A stretch of DNA of 64,000 nucleotides from Pegea sp. RAD2-039 (GCA_034620365.1 JAQGEQ010000195.1:310001-374000), one strand, 5' to 3'. Counted from the first letter of the stretch, positions 11,275 to 27,697 are shown. Made by a program: numbers and translations. The notes: a model not told the origin generated them from the sequence alone.

Positions 11275-14200
11275 CTATTCGGTGGCATTTTCAGCTGTTA
11301 ACATCTTGTCGCTTTCATTATTTTCCGAGCAATCAACATCTAACTGATTATCAGATGGTAGATGATTGGTTGTGTCCACACAAACTGAATTGTCACCAGT
11401 GGCTTCAACGTAAGTTGGTGGGTTTGGGTAGATACATGATGGCGTCTGGTCAACTGAAACGTCATCACATGGTGCTCCAACCAGCACTGGTTTGATTGGT
11501 CGTTTTTTAGGTAAAGGAGCAGCTTCAGTGGTTGGATCGTTGACAGGCGGTTGCTGCTGGTAAGTTGGTGCTGCTGGTTGCTGATTACTTGATGGTGCAG
11601 CGCGCGGAATGGTAACCCTGGGAACGCGTGAACAGATACGTGAAAGCGGAAAGTTGACGATGCTAGCTTCGTGCGAGAAAGGAAAGAAAGATATTGAAGG
11701 AGAAAAAGGGCTCGGGTCGAGAGGAGAGTCTTGGCGGGAATTAGGGCACTCAACTCCGGCGGATGGTTGTTCTCTCAATGATGTGTTGAATTCATTACAC
11801 AACAAATGTTCGCATCGATCGCTTTCACATGGTTGCTGTTCATTTCTCATCACATTCTACAACAACAACATTTAAATCGTCCAATCACATCACAGAAATT
11901 TGTAACTAACCGCGGATGGTGGTCGCGCGTCGTCTGAAGGTCTCAAACTCGCCAAATCAGCTGCGCTTGGTTGAGATCGACGAATTCGAAGCTCGTTTCG
12001 ACGTCTTCTGTGACGTCGACGATGACGTCGTTGACTTTGCGCTGATGACGCCGTTGTTTCGTTGTTTAATCGGTTTCTATGACGACGAGACGTCTCATCA
12101 ACCTCTTGTCCATGTACAGCCATATTGTACGACGGCGGAGCCTCGCGTTGTAGAAGACGCTGGAAAGATGACGTCATATGATGATGACGTCACCACATCG
12201 ATTCAACTTACGCGAGTCATCCTTCCAATAGGAGTTTGTTGTAGCGCTAGATGATGACGTTGAGTGTTTGCGCTGTGAATTCCGAACAGCTTCATTGAGC
12301 AACCAAGCGCACAAGCAAAGAGAACTCCACATATTAATCCGCCGATAATAGAAGCAGTTATCACCTTTCGGCTGGTCGTTCCTGAAAAATTTAGACGTAG
12401 ATGGTTGTTTGGTTAATTTGAAGTACTCACGTGGACAACCATCTTCATCTGAGTTATCTAAACAGTCGTTAAAACCATCACATCTACTGGTTCGCCGATA
12501 ACATTGAACAAAACCTCGACTGTCGGTTGCTAGGCACCTCAACGCGCTTGTTTCGTTACAAAAAACTGAAAACAAAATATATTTACTAGCTTTGGTGTCG
12601 GAGACAGTAAAATGCTATCAAGTAAAACATCAAGATACAGAAGAAGAAATACTTGGTGTGGTTGCTTAAAAGTTCGAAGAAAAGAACAATTTGTGTTTGT
12701 AGTTTACAATCAACTGTTTTCAAACCCTAACCTATTAGTTTGATGTTTCAACCGTTACATAAAATTTTCAAGTTAGAGTTTAAAAAAAGTAAATTTAAAA
12801 GCAAGACCCAAAAGAGAAGTAAAAAGAAGTTGATTTGTGGAAAGTTGTACTTACGACATCTGTTCTCATCAGCGTCATTGTAGCAATCTTTATATCCATC
12901 ACATAGCTTCTCACTACTGATACAATTTGCTTCTTCTTCTTGACACCGAAATTCATTTCTAGCGCAGCTTCCTGTATCAAAATAATTCCTCACAACTATA
13001 TCATTCAAACAACATTTGAACGAGCTGTTCACAAAACAATTGAAAGCTTCACTCGAAACCGATTTGTTAAATAATAATCCAACAAAAGTTGAACAAATTG
13101 ATAAAAATAAAATATAAAACTGATTGGAGATATTTGTGAAATGGTCACATGGCAAGTTTATATGGATTTGTTAGCAGATAAACTTACCACAACCTAACTC
13201 ATCTCTTGCATTTACACAATTCTTAATTCCGTCACAAGCTTCACTTTCTTTATAGCAGCTAAATTGGTCACCACAAGACCTATATCCAGGTAAGCAGTAA
13301 CCTATCAACAACATTTGTTAGTTTCTCTCCGTCGAATTGAGTTGTTTTTGCCAATATAAAATGATTTATTAAACGTATGAGAGAAATACATTTAGCACCT
13401 TTGACTTTAACAGTAAACTTGCTGCCATAATATCTCAGTTTATAGGAAGCATATTTCACAAACATATTTGATGATGATGTATAAATCGAAAGATCACCGT
13501 TATTATTATCACTGTTCCTAAAAATTCAACTAAGTAGGTTAATAAGTTGAATGAGAATATTCCTATTTAAACAATAATTTTTCGAGTATTAAAGCTATTA
13601 CTGAAAGAAAATTCGTTCATGCGTCTGCTAAAAGCAAACAAGCTCTCAGCACCTTCAACCACCAACCACAAGATTTGTTTGTAAGATAAGTTAGTATTGA
13701 CTTGGTGTTGTTAGTCGAGGAGTTTTTACAAGTCAAAGTGCTAGAAGCAGGTGAGTCTTCAGCACCTTCAACCACTAAACACAAGATTTGGTGGTAAGAC
13801 AAGTTAGTATTGACTTGGTGTTGTTGGTCGAGGAGTTTTTACAAGTCAAGGTGATAGAAGCAAGTGAACGGAGAATGAAAATCAAGGCGCTAAATCGACT
13901 TGAGAGCTTTTTATTAAGTTAAACTCTTCCTATTTAGTTTATTTGAGCCGCTAGTTTTAAACCTCAGTTTTTAAATGAACACACAGTAAGTGATAAAAAG
14001 TCAAAAATTCTACTTTCTGGTTATTCACCTTGATAGATAAGCTGAAAGTTTGTTAACTTTTCTAAATCACAAAAACAACAAAACAGGTAAAAACTGATTG
14101 AAGTAATGTTAGTTTAAGTTAGTCGAGAGTATTTCAGAGCAAAAATTTTCAAGTAAAATGAACAAACATGCCAAAAAGGTGGAACAAAAGTATATAAGAG

Positions 14201-16810
14201 AATCAAGTTCTCATAAAAAAATCCCACAAAAACAACTCTGTGAGCTTTAAACGATATTAAAAGATATTTTCAAGGTGTTTGAACTTACCATGTTCCTATT
14301 AAAGTTGACTTATCATTTATTCCATCAAAAATTTGAAAATTTTGATCACTGTACAAGGAGAAATCTTTTCTTTGATGGTTGGTGATTTGTAATTGAAAGT
14401 CATGATTGACAGAGAAGTTAAATGAACAATTCATCACAGTTGCTGATGAATCGTGATAATGGTGTATGGTTTTAAAAGTATCAATTTCAAACTTGTAGAA
14501 GCATTCATCATCTATATAAAACAATATTTAAAGCTAAAAGTATACTACATTAGATCAAAATATATGAACAGGTAACAAAATTAGATTAGAAAAAAAAGTC
14601 TTGTTAAAGTTTGAAAACTTTTTTAACAATTTCAAACTGAATGTTGAGCAAAATTAATCAGACACAAGAAGCAGCATTACTACAAATTGTATTTCAATTT
14701 TATGAGCTCATTAATTTGCATAAGCGACTAAATTGGTAGACATTAAAGGTTTTTCTTATGAATAAATTATAAGGACTGAAATAATCACATTAAATTAATT
14801 TTGATGGATTTAGCAGATGTTATTTTATAAAAAATACATAAAATAACAAAGTCATTTACTAATATAGTTTTTCAGCTGTAATTAAGCTTTTTTAAAACAT
14901 TAAAAAGTTAGTCAAATTCTTAAAACATATGACAAAAAACAGAATTTACGAAAACACAGAAGGATTTTAAATTAATAAATAATTCACAAGAAGCTTACCT
15001 CTGCTGTATTCCATTTGAAAATTCGCTTGTGTTATAGAGCCTGGGTGATTACATACATGCAGCTCTACAACCAACTCTTGTGCAAAAAAGATCAGCTCAC
15101 CAGAAGGTGTCTCATCACATTTAAGTATTTCCAATTGACGATTATCTTTTAAAATTATTTATTTATTTATCTAACGCATGGCTTCAGATAACAAACCATA
15201 GAACTTATCAGTTGGTATTAATTTTCAACCACTAAACATTTTGTTATTGTATCTTAAACACAAAAGTTATAAAAAACTTTTGATAGTTGTTAAATTAGAC
15301 TAACTAAATTGTTTCAATATAATTTTTCATTAAATAGTAATCTATTTTTTCAATTATTGAAACTAAAAGCCATAAAAAAGAAGTTATAATTCGATATAAA
15401 CAAGAACTGACTTGATTTTATATACTGACAACATTATGATCAGATCTAATTATCATATAAAATATTCAACTGATTTCAAGTATGACCAAAATATTTACAA
15501 ATATATAAATCAAACAGAAAAAATATTTACCTCTAGCTGGTCTATAAGTGATTACATCGTCTCGTGGACTATAAATGGAAACATAAAATAGATTACAACC
15601 ACCACCAACCTTAATATTCAACAAAAACAATTCAAATATGCAAATTACAACATTAAGATCTTACCTCAGAGTCACAGTCTCCATCTTCATATGAAAATAA
15701 CTCTTTAAATCTGAAAATAAGTCATTTAGAGGATGAAGATAAAAAAAGTGATCATTGAAACCTTAAGTGAATATATTGGTTAGTGGCACTTTTGATAAAG
15801 TTCCAACAAATTCTTGTTGATTCATTCGTGATCTTAACATCTTCAATCCCAGATTTGTCATCTATATTTTTTATTGTACATTCTAAAAGAGAAAGAAAAT
15901 ATTAAAATTGAAAATCTATAGATTTTGAAACTATTAGAATCAAATATTAAACATAAAACTGATATTAGTAAACTATAAAGTTAGAAATTTTCAAAACTAC
16001 AATTACCTTGGTAATCATAATCAGGATTATATAAATTTAAACTTCTATCAAAGCTACTGACGCATTCTGTAGGACATGTAATGATAAATACTGAAAAAAT
16101 AAAAATCGATTTATTAAAGAATTTAAACCAAATAGTAACAGACGAGTTTTACTAAAAAATCAAATAAGTAAAGAATGATTACCATAAAGATTTCTACCAG
16201 AAATTAAAAAATGTGGTCATATCATTAATAATATAATAGTTTATCTTTTTAGAAAATTAATAAATGATTCTTACATAAACTAATAAAATCATAAAAAGAA
16301 TTAATTTTGAGAATTATGTAAGTTATCTAAGTATAAAATTATTCAAGTACCCAAAAAAATGTGGAATATGTTACTATAAAAATTTTAAGATTCTTGAAAC
16401 ATAAACAATAACCACTAAATTATAAACAATACACATTGTAATATTTATATTTTACTATAAAATTGTAAAAAAAAACTAACAAGATACCATTTAATGCTTT
16501 AATACATAAATTTAATTATTATAACATCTTTAAATATTCAAAACATATAGGTTTTATATAAATATCATAAAAAAATTAGATCAAATAAAATATAAGAAAA
16601 TTTATAACAAAGATTTCATAAAAACAAAAAAAAAGACTAATGGCTGAAATTGTAAAAAAAATGTTTTGATCTAAAATATTGTTAACATAATATTAGGTAA
16701 CTACATATATGATATATTTCTCATTTTTTAATCTAACATTTCAGAACAAATTTACTAAAAATGAGAAAAGTTTACTTACCAAATGCTAGATGAAGTAACC
16801 ATGCATACAT
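11275..16810 (-). CDS. CUB/LDLa single-pass receptor, LRP3/LRP10/LRP12 family
   Basis: I infer 14 exons: 16810-16780, 16090-16007, 15882-15762, 15710-15665, 15609-15531, 15145-14999, 14511-14289, 13517-13399, 13301-13188, 12971-12855, 12565-12431, 12381-12212, 12159-11911 and 11856-11275, giving 738 residues. A signal peptide is followed by CUB 1 (about 39-169), CUB 2 (about 170-283), three LDL receptor class A modules (284-321, 322-361, 362-406, each with six cysteines and an acidic C-terminal half) and a transmembrane helix (about 412-432). The roughly 300-residue cytoplasmic tail carries LLQREAPPSY at 464-473, nearly identical to the PPxY segment after the membrane in human LRP12, AAPLPKK at 657-663, and a second PPxY (PPTY, 691-694). 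PPxY motifs bind WW domains of NEDD4-type ligases. Vertebrate relatives have LDLa modules between the CUB domains; none is present here. The first LDLa has Asn where most have Asp. The ATG lies 6 bp after a TATTTAG acceptor. Confidence 0.85.
13648..13862. repeat. Dispersed 113-bp repeat, about two tandem units
   Basis: The unit beginning AGCACCTTCAACCAC at 13648 recurs at 13761, 113 bp later, with a few substitutions. The same unit in reverse orientation lies at 8998-9150. It sits in the intron between the CUB 2 exons (13518-14288) of the receptor gene. Confidence 0.8.
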
Positions 16811-17519
16811 CTTTAACTAAATACAAATGTATTTAAAATCAATAAAAATAAAAAACAAAATACAACATTATAAAATTTCTCAAATGTTATTGATCTATGA
16901 ATTAGTAAAGAAAAAACCCACAGGCTAATGTTTACAAATATTGATAAAATGGTCTTTTGTAAAAATAATGAAAAACTATATTTAGTGATTGGTAGTCAAG
17001 ATACAACCAGTTAACAAAAAGCATTGTACAAAAAATTTAACTATTGCTAATAAGTCAAGTTGAAAGTAATGCAAAATAAATTGTTGTTAGATATTTGACT
17101 ACAAAATATTTTTAATTTTTAGCGGTACCAGAGGTATGAAGATATCAAAAGCAAATTTCTTTGAAAAATACGCTAACAAACTGACCGAAGACATTTATAG
17201 AAGAAAATACACATTTTCTACAAATAATCTTATTAGTTTCAATAAAGCTCTCTATCACAGTTTAAGTCAAAAGTCTGATTCAATCTTCTGTAGACTATTA
17301 TAGATAGAGTAAATCCTTTTTGACTTACTGTAGTGTAATGAAAAGCTAAACGCTAATTCCTTGCAAACAAATTTGTTATGTCTTTTTATATTTTTTTTTA
17401 AACTCCTTTAAGAAATGCTGAATTAACATATAAATTACAGGTCAAGAATTTACCTTATAATATTTTCTTTAGAATCAAAGTAACATATAAATAACTGTCT
17501 AGTTTGAGTATGAAACCCA

Positions 17520-18285
17520 AATGACTACTTATTCATTTATTTTTTACAATAAACACGAAAAAGGGTGACTGTAAAGAGCACCTCTTGCTAACACAGAATC
17601 TTGTAAATAATATCTAATGTATATAATTAAGTTGGAAATACAGAAAGAAAAGATGTAACACATGTCACTTCAGTAGTCCCCATACAATATAACAGTGAAC
17701 AGTTATACAGAATGCTAATGACATAAAAAGAGAAAAATAATCACAGTTTAGAGACGACAATGTTGGCAATATTATAACGATTCAACTTCTACTTGAACAA
17801 CACGAGTAATTTTGATATGACAATTTCTGATGGCAGCTGGTTCAAAGTACTAATTATGCGATATGAAAAAAAAATCGCTCTGATTAATGAACCAGGTGAT
17901 ATGGGCTTATTAAGATGTAATGTGTCTCGTCTGAGTTGATATAACTTGAGGGGAAAATTATTGAAAAAGAAATAATTTAATTTAAAGTCAATTAAATTGT
18001 GGATAGTTTTAAAAATAAGAATTAAGTCGCATTTAATCCGTCGACTTAAAAAAGTATCTAAATTGAAGAAGCTAAGACGATCTTTACAACTATCGTATTT
18101 AATGTTAAGTTTTCTGCATACCAATCTCGTAAATGTTGCCTGGACAGACTCGATTCTTTTGATATAACTAGCTTGATATGGCATCCATGCACTAACATTG
18201 TATTCAAGAATTGGACGTAAGTACAATTTGACGAGATTGATAAAGAAGTCATTCGGTTTTTTAGAAGCTATTAAATAAATATAAG
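17520..18285 (-). mobile_element. 5'-truncated non-LTR retrotransposon (CR1/jockey-like)
   Basis: On the minus strand, 18285-17789 encodes the C-terminal end of a reverse transcriptase of the non-LTR type: NDFFINLVKLYLRPILEY, then SAWMPY, KRIESVQ.FTR, the DRLSFFNLDTFLSRRIKCDL segment and the closing FFSYRI..LNQLPSE block. These are typical of the thumb and following region of CR1, jockey and related elements. The catalytic domain is missing, so it is 5'-truncated. The stretch 17788-17520 is its 3' UTR and matches 6735-6935. It is inactive as it stands. Confidence 0.8.
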
Positions 18286-20562
18286 ATAGAATTTCTTGAG
18301 ATTACATTAAGTAAAATGCTTTAAAAGTATCGTGATTTTAAAAGAGGGGTATAGATAAAACAAAACTACAAATGGATTGTCAGGATTGATCAACAATAAA
18401 CACATGTCTTATTCTAAATATTTTTTAAATTGAATATTGAGCAACGTTTTTGTTATTGCTTGACCCCTCTGCAATGAAAGTGACAGTATTTAAATTTAGA
18501 TAGTTTTGAACTAGTTTTCCATTCAGTTTGTTTTATTGGCTTTTATTTCTTATTCTTTTAATATAGAGCCTAAACATACTTCAAGTAGCTTCAAGTCCTA
18601 GGAAACGTTCAGATTTAAGCTTCTCAGTTAATAAAAATAATTTGCTAGGCATTGCAGTTTTTGAAACTAATATTAATGTATTTTGTCAGTTGATTTATAT
18701 TTTGAGAACAAAAACTCTAATAAATCCAGTATTACTTGAAACAATTAGACTGTTTACCAAATAATTCTTTTAAGCTGTTATTTCGTTAAAACTTTTCGAA
18801 ACTTGTCACTTTTTGCTGAAGACTTCCAGCACAAAATAAAATTATGTGCAAACTACTTAAAAAGACTTTTTTAAAGCCTGCCGCTGTTTGGTGGTTTAAT
18901 CAAAATAAATGAACTAAATTTTATTAGCATTTGAAAACTTTAAATCTTTATTTCTAGCATTATCTTTGATAAGAAATAGTTATAGAAAACTAATAATAGA
19001 TATATTAGACAGCAATATTGCTTAATGTTAAAGAAAGATGTGTTCCTGTAAAATAAATAAAAGTACATTTATGTTTTTATAAAACTTATGTTTATTTTCT
19101 TCGGTGGGTATCTATATATTTTGAAAGATCCTCAGAGGTCTGAAAATAATGTAGAGATTACTATGCAATAAAAGAAAATATGTAGGATACATTACGCGAA
19201 AACCACAAAAGGGTATTTTAATAAACAAATCACAATATTTTTTATCGTAAAAAGTTTTAAAAAGAATAAAAGTAAGAATTATTTGTTTTAAAAGTCCATT
19301 TAGCTTATAAATAATGCTATTATTATTGCAATTACTAGGTGTCGCTGTCGTCACTAACCGACTAGAACAATAAAAATATTGAATTTGGGCGTAGCCAGCA
19401 ACATAATTTAATTTTTTAAATGACAAAAGTCCTTTATTGTAATTACACTCAGTAGGTAAATATTAGGCAATAACTGAAAAATAAATAGTATTAAAATGTT
19501 GTTAAATAAACAATAAAGTAAAAAATTAAACAATTTTGCTTAAATTTATTTTTCATGTTTGATAAAAATTGTGCATTTTGTTCTTGAGAGTAAAAAAGTA
19601 AGCTTTACAAATTTCCACATAAATAATTGCCTTTATTTAATGTTAAGTTTACACTATTAAAAAATCGGCTAAAATATTACTCTAGAATTTCAAAATATTT
19701 CAAGAATTTTCACTATCATTGTAAAAATTAGTTACTTTTTCATTAAGAAAAATAATTTTTGATATTCTTATGTGTATGAAACTTAAAAAGCTTACAAGAC
19801 TCTATAAAACTAAAAAACAATTGAAATGAAGTCTTTCATTGAAAAGATTCATGAATAAAAACCTTTAAATGGACAAATTTCTGTTTAAAAAGTATGATTC
19901 TCATCCAAATAATTACAAATTTATATTAGTAAACAAATTTAGTTATCTCAACAATTTAACTTAACATTTAGATTCAATAATCTGGCTTTTTCAAAAGTTA
20001 ATTATTTAAAATTTTTGTTTGTTAATTTAAGATACTGAAAATATTTGTAAGTATTTGTAATTATGAAACGGAACATTTAGTAGTATAAATACAATTGTTT
20101 CCAACAAGGAATTCAAATAATAAGTTCAGATAATCTAATAACTTTTAAATAGAAATATGTCATTCTTTTGTTAGCTACGTCAGAACCTTTTTATGGTCGT
20201 TCTTATAAATTATTTAAAATATTCTAGTTAGAAAGCATTGTAGGTGTAGAAAGTTTTTTAAATTTGAAATCTATTTATTAAAAAAAGCTTTTTTAAAGGT
20301 AATTTATTAAAGCTGTGAGTAATTATATCGAATTTGAATACATTTATAATAGCAGTTAAAGTCGTAACAAAGTCATTTTATCATTTGATCTCGATATTTC
20401 AATTCACAATTCGTTACCAAGCCCATTTTATTGAAATCCATGTTTCTATTTGAGTCATTAAATCCACAAAACTTTCACAAAAGAAAGCTGCTGTTGACGT
20501 GATCTCGTTTTTGTGACGTATCTTTGTATTTACCAAGACAACTTAGCGTTCTCTACTCGCTG

Positions 20563-20576
20563 GTAACCAAGGTAAT
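20563..20576. promoter_or_regulatory. X-box-like RFX site in a GC pocket
   Basis: GTAACCAAGGTAAT fits the RFX X-box consensus (GTNRCC, two bases, RGYAAC) except for the last base. It lies in a short GC-richer pocket within empty DNA, with no gene recognised beside it. It could be an enhancer or a chance match. Confidence 0.25.
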
Positions 20577-23500
20577 CAGCTTTTTTCATGAACAGACATG
20601 TCCATGATGCTCGGTTAAAATTCATGTTGTTTTTTATCTTTAGTAAACGACGGTTTTTTTATAAGCCACTAAAAAACGAGAACTCTTTTAGTTTCTTTTT
20701 TATCTTCTTGTTTTTTAAATAAATTTTGTGAATACAACATTTCAGTTGCTAGTAGTAATTTCAGCTTTATCTGTAAACCCATAAGATCCGCGTATGATAT
20801 ATGAAATCAACTAAACAAATTCTCAACTGATTGGTATTCTCAGTAAAAACTTAATTTTACAAATCAGCAAATAATCCTAATAAACAATAAAAAGTATTTT
20901 CCTGACAGTTTCTGAAATGACAACAAAATTGATGAATCCTAAATGTGTTACTATTAAACAATTAATTTGCAGAAAAATTATGCATTTTAATAACTAAAGA
21001 TACAGCAAATAGTTATCTATAAGCTTATCTCTTAAACTATTTCTATCTATTTTCTTTAAATTTAAAAAGTTTTTTTTTAATTAATTCTTACGTAAGTTTT
21101 AAGTTTTAATGATACTCGAAGTAAAAGGGTTTTTAAGCTGTTGAATAATTTAAGAGCTTTTTTCGTATAAGCAAGTTTATGATTTTTTCATAGGCTCATT
21201 TTAAACTCACTTTCAATTCCTTAAGTTATATTAGAAAAATGTTTTTTTTATTAACTTTTCATTAAATGGTACATATTAGATAAAGTAGAAAAGTTTTACA
21301 ATTTCCAATTACAAACTTAATTGTTGTTATAATACTATTGGTTGTAAAACTATTTAATAAACTTTAAATGTTAAATAATATAGATAATTTAACTACTTCT
21401 GTTTAGAGACTAAATCAAATTTTCTCAGTAAAAAATAGACTTTAAAATAAGCAAACATTAGTGCTAATCGTATTTTGATTTGCTTTCTCGACTTTTACTC
21501 ATACAAATATTGTGAGAATTAATATTTGCTTAAAATCAAACAGCTTATTACACTTTTTGCATTCAAATTTTTATCTAATCGTTCTTGGTTTAGATCAGCA
21601 GCCCGTTATAGTCCCACAAGAAAGCTGAAAACGTTTTAAAAACAAATTAGTCTGTTCAATCGGTGACTCTACGATTATTTAAGTCAATTTCTACAACCCC
21701 TAAGGTTTAAAAATAATATTCAACAAAAAATAAAAGTAAAATTCTTTAAATTTTTATCTTAAAGTATAAGATAGTTTGTTCTGAAAAAACCAACTGTATT
21801 TTTTAAGTCGAATATTTTTTTATTCAAGAAGTCTTCCACATTTACAGTCAGACATAAAGACTCAGAAAATGGAGAGTTTAATTTATCGCACAAAAGCTAA
21901 CAAAAACCGTTTTATAAACAATTAATCAAAAGTATTTTTCAACAAAATCGTTTTTATCAATATATACCGTAATACTTTCCTGGTCAAAATACTGTTGAAA
22001 AACAATTTTGCTTAAAGAAAAAGTAGAATTTAAATTTACAGGTTTATTCTTTGAAATTTATGTAACAAAAATGTATTATTTTAGAATCAGAGTATTGGTA
22101 TAATGTGTATTAGTGAACAAACGTTTTGAGTTAGAATATAACTGAGAGTGTGATAAAAACTTCTTATAAAAACTAGTTTGAATTGTATTTCTTATCAAAG
22201 AAGTAATAACAGCTGGTAGCAGACTGTTTTTACTGACAACTGCAAAGTTGATGAATAATTCATTAAAGAAATACTTGAAAGAACTTTTCTAAGCTTTTCA
22301 AATGAATTATCCATTGCTTTTAGGTAGCTCTTGCAATACATTTTTTCGATTAAGCAGTTAATATTTTTATATTTTTAAGTTAAATAAAATATCATCAACT
22401 CACTTGGAGAACATTTTCCTTATTTAATGTAAATGAAATACAAGTTACTTAAAAAGAAAAAGTGTTTTACTAAATATAATTTAAAGTTTGCATATTTTAT
22501 TATAAAATATAAGAATTTCAGAAGTATTTTAGTAAAACCTACTAAAGATTTTTGCAAACTTATTTATAAATTTTCAAACATAATTTGAAACATAAAGCTT
22601 TTATTAAAACAAGATAGTAAATGTTCCAACAATAGATCATAAAACTTCTTTTTTGTTTTATAAGTTATATTTTTCAAATTTTCAGCTGTTTAATCTTAAT
22701 TATTTAGGATAATCAATTACATGTGACAAACTAGTCCCGCGAGACTAATAAAATATTTCTCATTAGTTATAAAAATTGCAGACATGTCTGCGTGAAAGTG
22801 TACAATTTATATTATCAAAAACATTTGTAGCATTTTGACCGGTAAATAAGATTCGTATAAATTTAAACAAAGCTCATATTTTGAAAATAGCAAAAAATTT
22901 GAAATGGGTATATCAGTTACCTATCTCTTTTACTATTTTCAATTTTTTTTAATTAATCGTATACATTTCCTTAAATAGTTAAAGTAACGATGTTTTAAAA
23001 TTATTACTTAACTTTTAGTAAGATCTTTGCTTGTTTTTGGTTTAGTCGAATCGCTTTTCTTTTTACATTTTTGATTGATTTATTATCGTTTATTTATTTT
23101 TTCTTATGAAATGAAATAAAAAACAGCATTTTTCTCAAATAAAATATAGAATACTAAAGTTAGGCTTACTTTCCATAAAATGAACAATATATATTACAAA
23201 CCTTACAAACATTTATTACGTAAAATAAAACTTTGCTCAAAAATAAATGTTGTACAATTAAGGGCTATAGTAAATTTGCTTGTAATTATAAAAAAGTATA
23301 TACATATTTGTCTTAGTCTATAAGATTTATAATATAACTTTGTTAAAGTTTACTGATTCTAGTATGCAAATATAGAATATATTTAATTTTATTCAAAATT
23401 TTCAATACAGCTAATATATGCTAGCAATATTTTTAATTTATAAAATAAGTTTAATAAATTCTTTTAAATAATCATATATAAAGAAGTTTTGTTAGTTTTT

Positions 23501-24837
23501 CCTTAAAAATTAAATAAAATTCTTTATTTTTTTTCCTAATATAAAAATAATTTTGTTTATTTTCAAATATTTTGAAGTTTTAATTAAAATCATTTGAAAC
23601 ACTTGATAATGACGTCAGAATTAATTTTGACGACCCTAATTATTAAGTCGTCAGGGTCTTTAAAAATTACTCCTCAAGTTAGTAGGCCTGTCTTTTCCTT
23701 CTGTATCTCACTATGTCTTCCTCTTGTAAAATATCTTATTTTTGTATTTTTTCACCGTATTTTCTATATATCTAGTGCGATAAACTTATATTTGTTTATA
23801 TATGTGTATAAAATTTATAAAAAAAATTTTCTTGAGTGGTTACATTTAATTTGTAGCTGCCAAATTTGATAGATACATTTTACAAATATAAAATAATTTC
23901 ATGTTTATATAACCGAAACTAATACTACATTTTTTCTGGTTCTAATTATGCTTCAGTGACTACTGTTAAATCAGTTAGAGTTTTCTCATTTTAAATTTGA
24001 ATCTTTTTTACTCGGTAGTCTATTGATATTTTATTGGTATTATCTATTTATCACATTCTAAGCTTTCTCTTTTTGTGATATTGCGAAATCTTCAAATTCC
24101 ACCACTCAATAATTTCAAAGTTTTTTATTTAAAATTAATAAGTTTCATGTTTATGTGATAAAAATTTGTCAAATATTTTCTACATATATTCAAAATCAGA
24201 TGTGCTTATCTAGTCTATCAAGTTTTTATCTTAACAGCCTCTTATCTATAATTCTTTTTTGTTTTACTTCTGGTATTTCTTTTACTAACTTATCAAGCAA
24301 AGTTAGAATAACAAAATCTGAGTAAAGTAAATATTTTATTGTTTTAAAAGTAAACTAAACTTTTTTCAGTTGTCACTTAAGCAATTTTTACTATTTATTG
24401 TGTCATTTTAAAGTCATTAAATATTTTAATTGTAACAATATTTTAAATGCATCAGTTGTATTGATACAAGGTGCTCAATATTGATTTTCTACTTGACTGT
24501 TTTACAATGAAAGTTGATTGATAATATCTAGGTAGTTATGTTATGGAATGTTTAATGGCCAGATTTTTCGTTTCTTAATCATACTAAATTATTTGGATTT
24601 CTTAAACAGTTTTGAAATGTAGAATGTATTTCTATAATTTTTTTTGTCATAATTTAATATTGCATTTTTGGCAATCTATTGGTGAAAATGTGTTTGATTT
24701 ACATAATTTTTTTTAATAAATAGTGGTTTTGAGTTTGATTTGGTCAAAAAGTTGATTTGGTTTTTTAAGATAGCTAAAAGTAAACTAAATGAAGTTAAAC
24801 ATAAAAGTTAAACTATATTGAGAGACATTAGAGAAAA

Positions 24838-24852
24838 GTTGCCACGGACAAC
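24838..24852. promoter_or_regulatory. X-box-like site upstream of beta-tubulin
   Basis: GTTGCC, a short spacer and GACAAC form an imperfect inverted repeat resembling an RFX X-box, about 290 bp before the first beta-tubulin ATG. X-boxes mark ciliary genes in animals, and an axonemal tubulin role would fit, but one base of the second half-site deviates. Confidence 0.3.
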
Positions 24853-25141
24853 CGAACAGCTTATTATAGAATCACTCGCATTGCCATTAGTTACACTCCG
24901 CGATCAATAAATAGTTCAGCTTGCTTCCTCTTTAGTATTTCTTTTTTTTCTCCAAGCAAACAACCACTCTAAAATTAATTAAAAGAAACAGCAACTGCTC
25001 TTGAATTACGTTTTCTCTCCGAAACCCTTTAAATGCTTCAAGTTTTCTGTTTTACCGCATTCGAGGTTTTTAGTCTAAAAGCTATTCGTTCTTACAGGCA
25101 GTAGATTATTTTTGTATTCTAACATTACTTAAGTTATCAAA

Positions 25142-27551
<2,410 letters not shown>

Positions 27552-27691
27552 TTCTTCAATGCCCTACCTTACACTTGATTTTTGTAACAATTCCTTTATG
27601 TCTGATACCAATACTTGATACAAAGATATGGTTATGTCCCTTGTTTCGTTTACTCAATCTAAGTCTATCCTCCTTTCAGTCGTAATGTTTA

Positions 27692-27697
27692 AATAAA
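27692..27697 (+). terminator. Beta-tubulin polyadenylation signal
   Basis: A canonical AATAAA lies about 140 bp past the TAA stop at 27549-27551, a normal distance for a short 3' UTR. Confidence 0.7.

Larger units (their letters stand above)
18290..25100. other. Gene-poor AT-rich intergenic DNA
   Basis: Nearly 7 kb without a supportable gene. The frame at 19112-19426 (minus) and the one at 23594-23869 (plus) have no domain, no splice context and a residue content expected of AT-rich DNA. Local pockets of higher GC occur at about 20500-20610, 23600-23720 and 24840-24960; the last is close enough to be the beta-tubulin promoter. Confidence 0.45.

Noticed and set aside
11340..11753. 137-codon minus-strand frame
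   Set aside because: It overlaps the last receptor exon in another frame; the receptor frame has the expected PPxY and family matches.
11609..12254. Plus-strand frames at 11609-11875 and 11916-12254
   Set aside because: They are antisense to the GC-rich receptor tail exons and show no domain.
19112..19426. 104-codon minus-strand frame
   Set aside because: No domain, no splice context and a composition typical of AT-rich chance frames.
23594..23869. 91-codon plus-strand frame
   Set aside because: It is hydrophobic and AT-driven with no homology I can see; it is not supportable as a gene.
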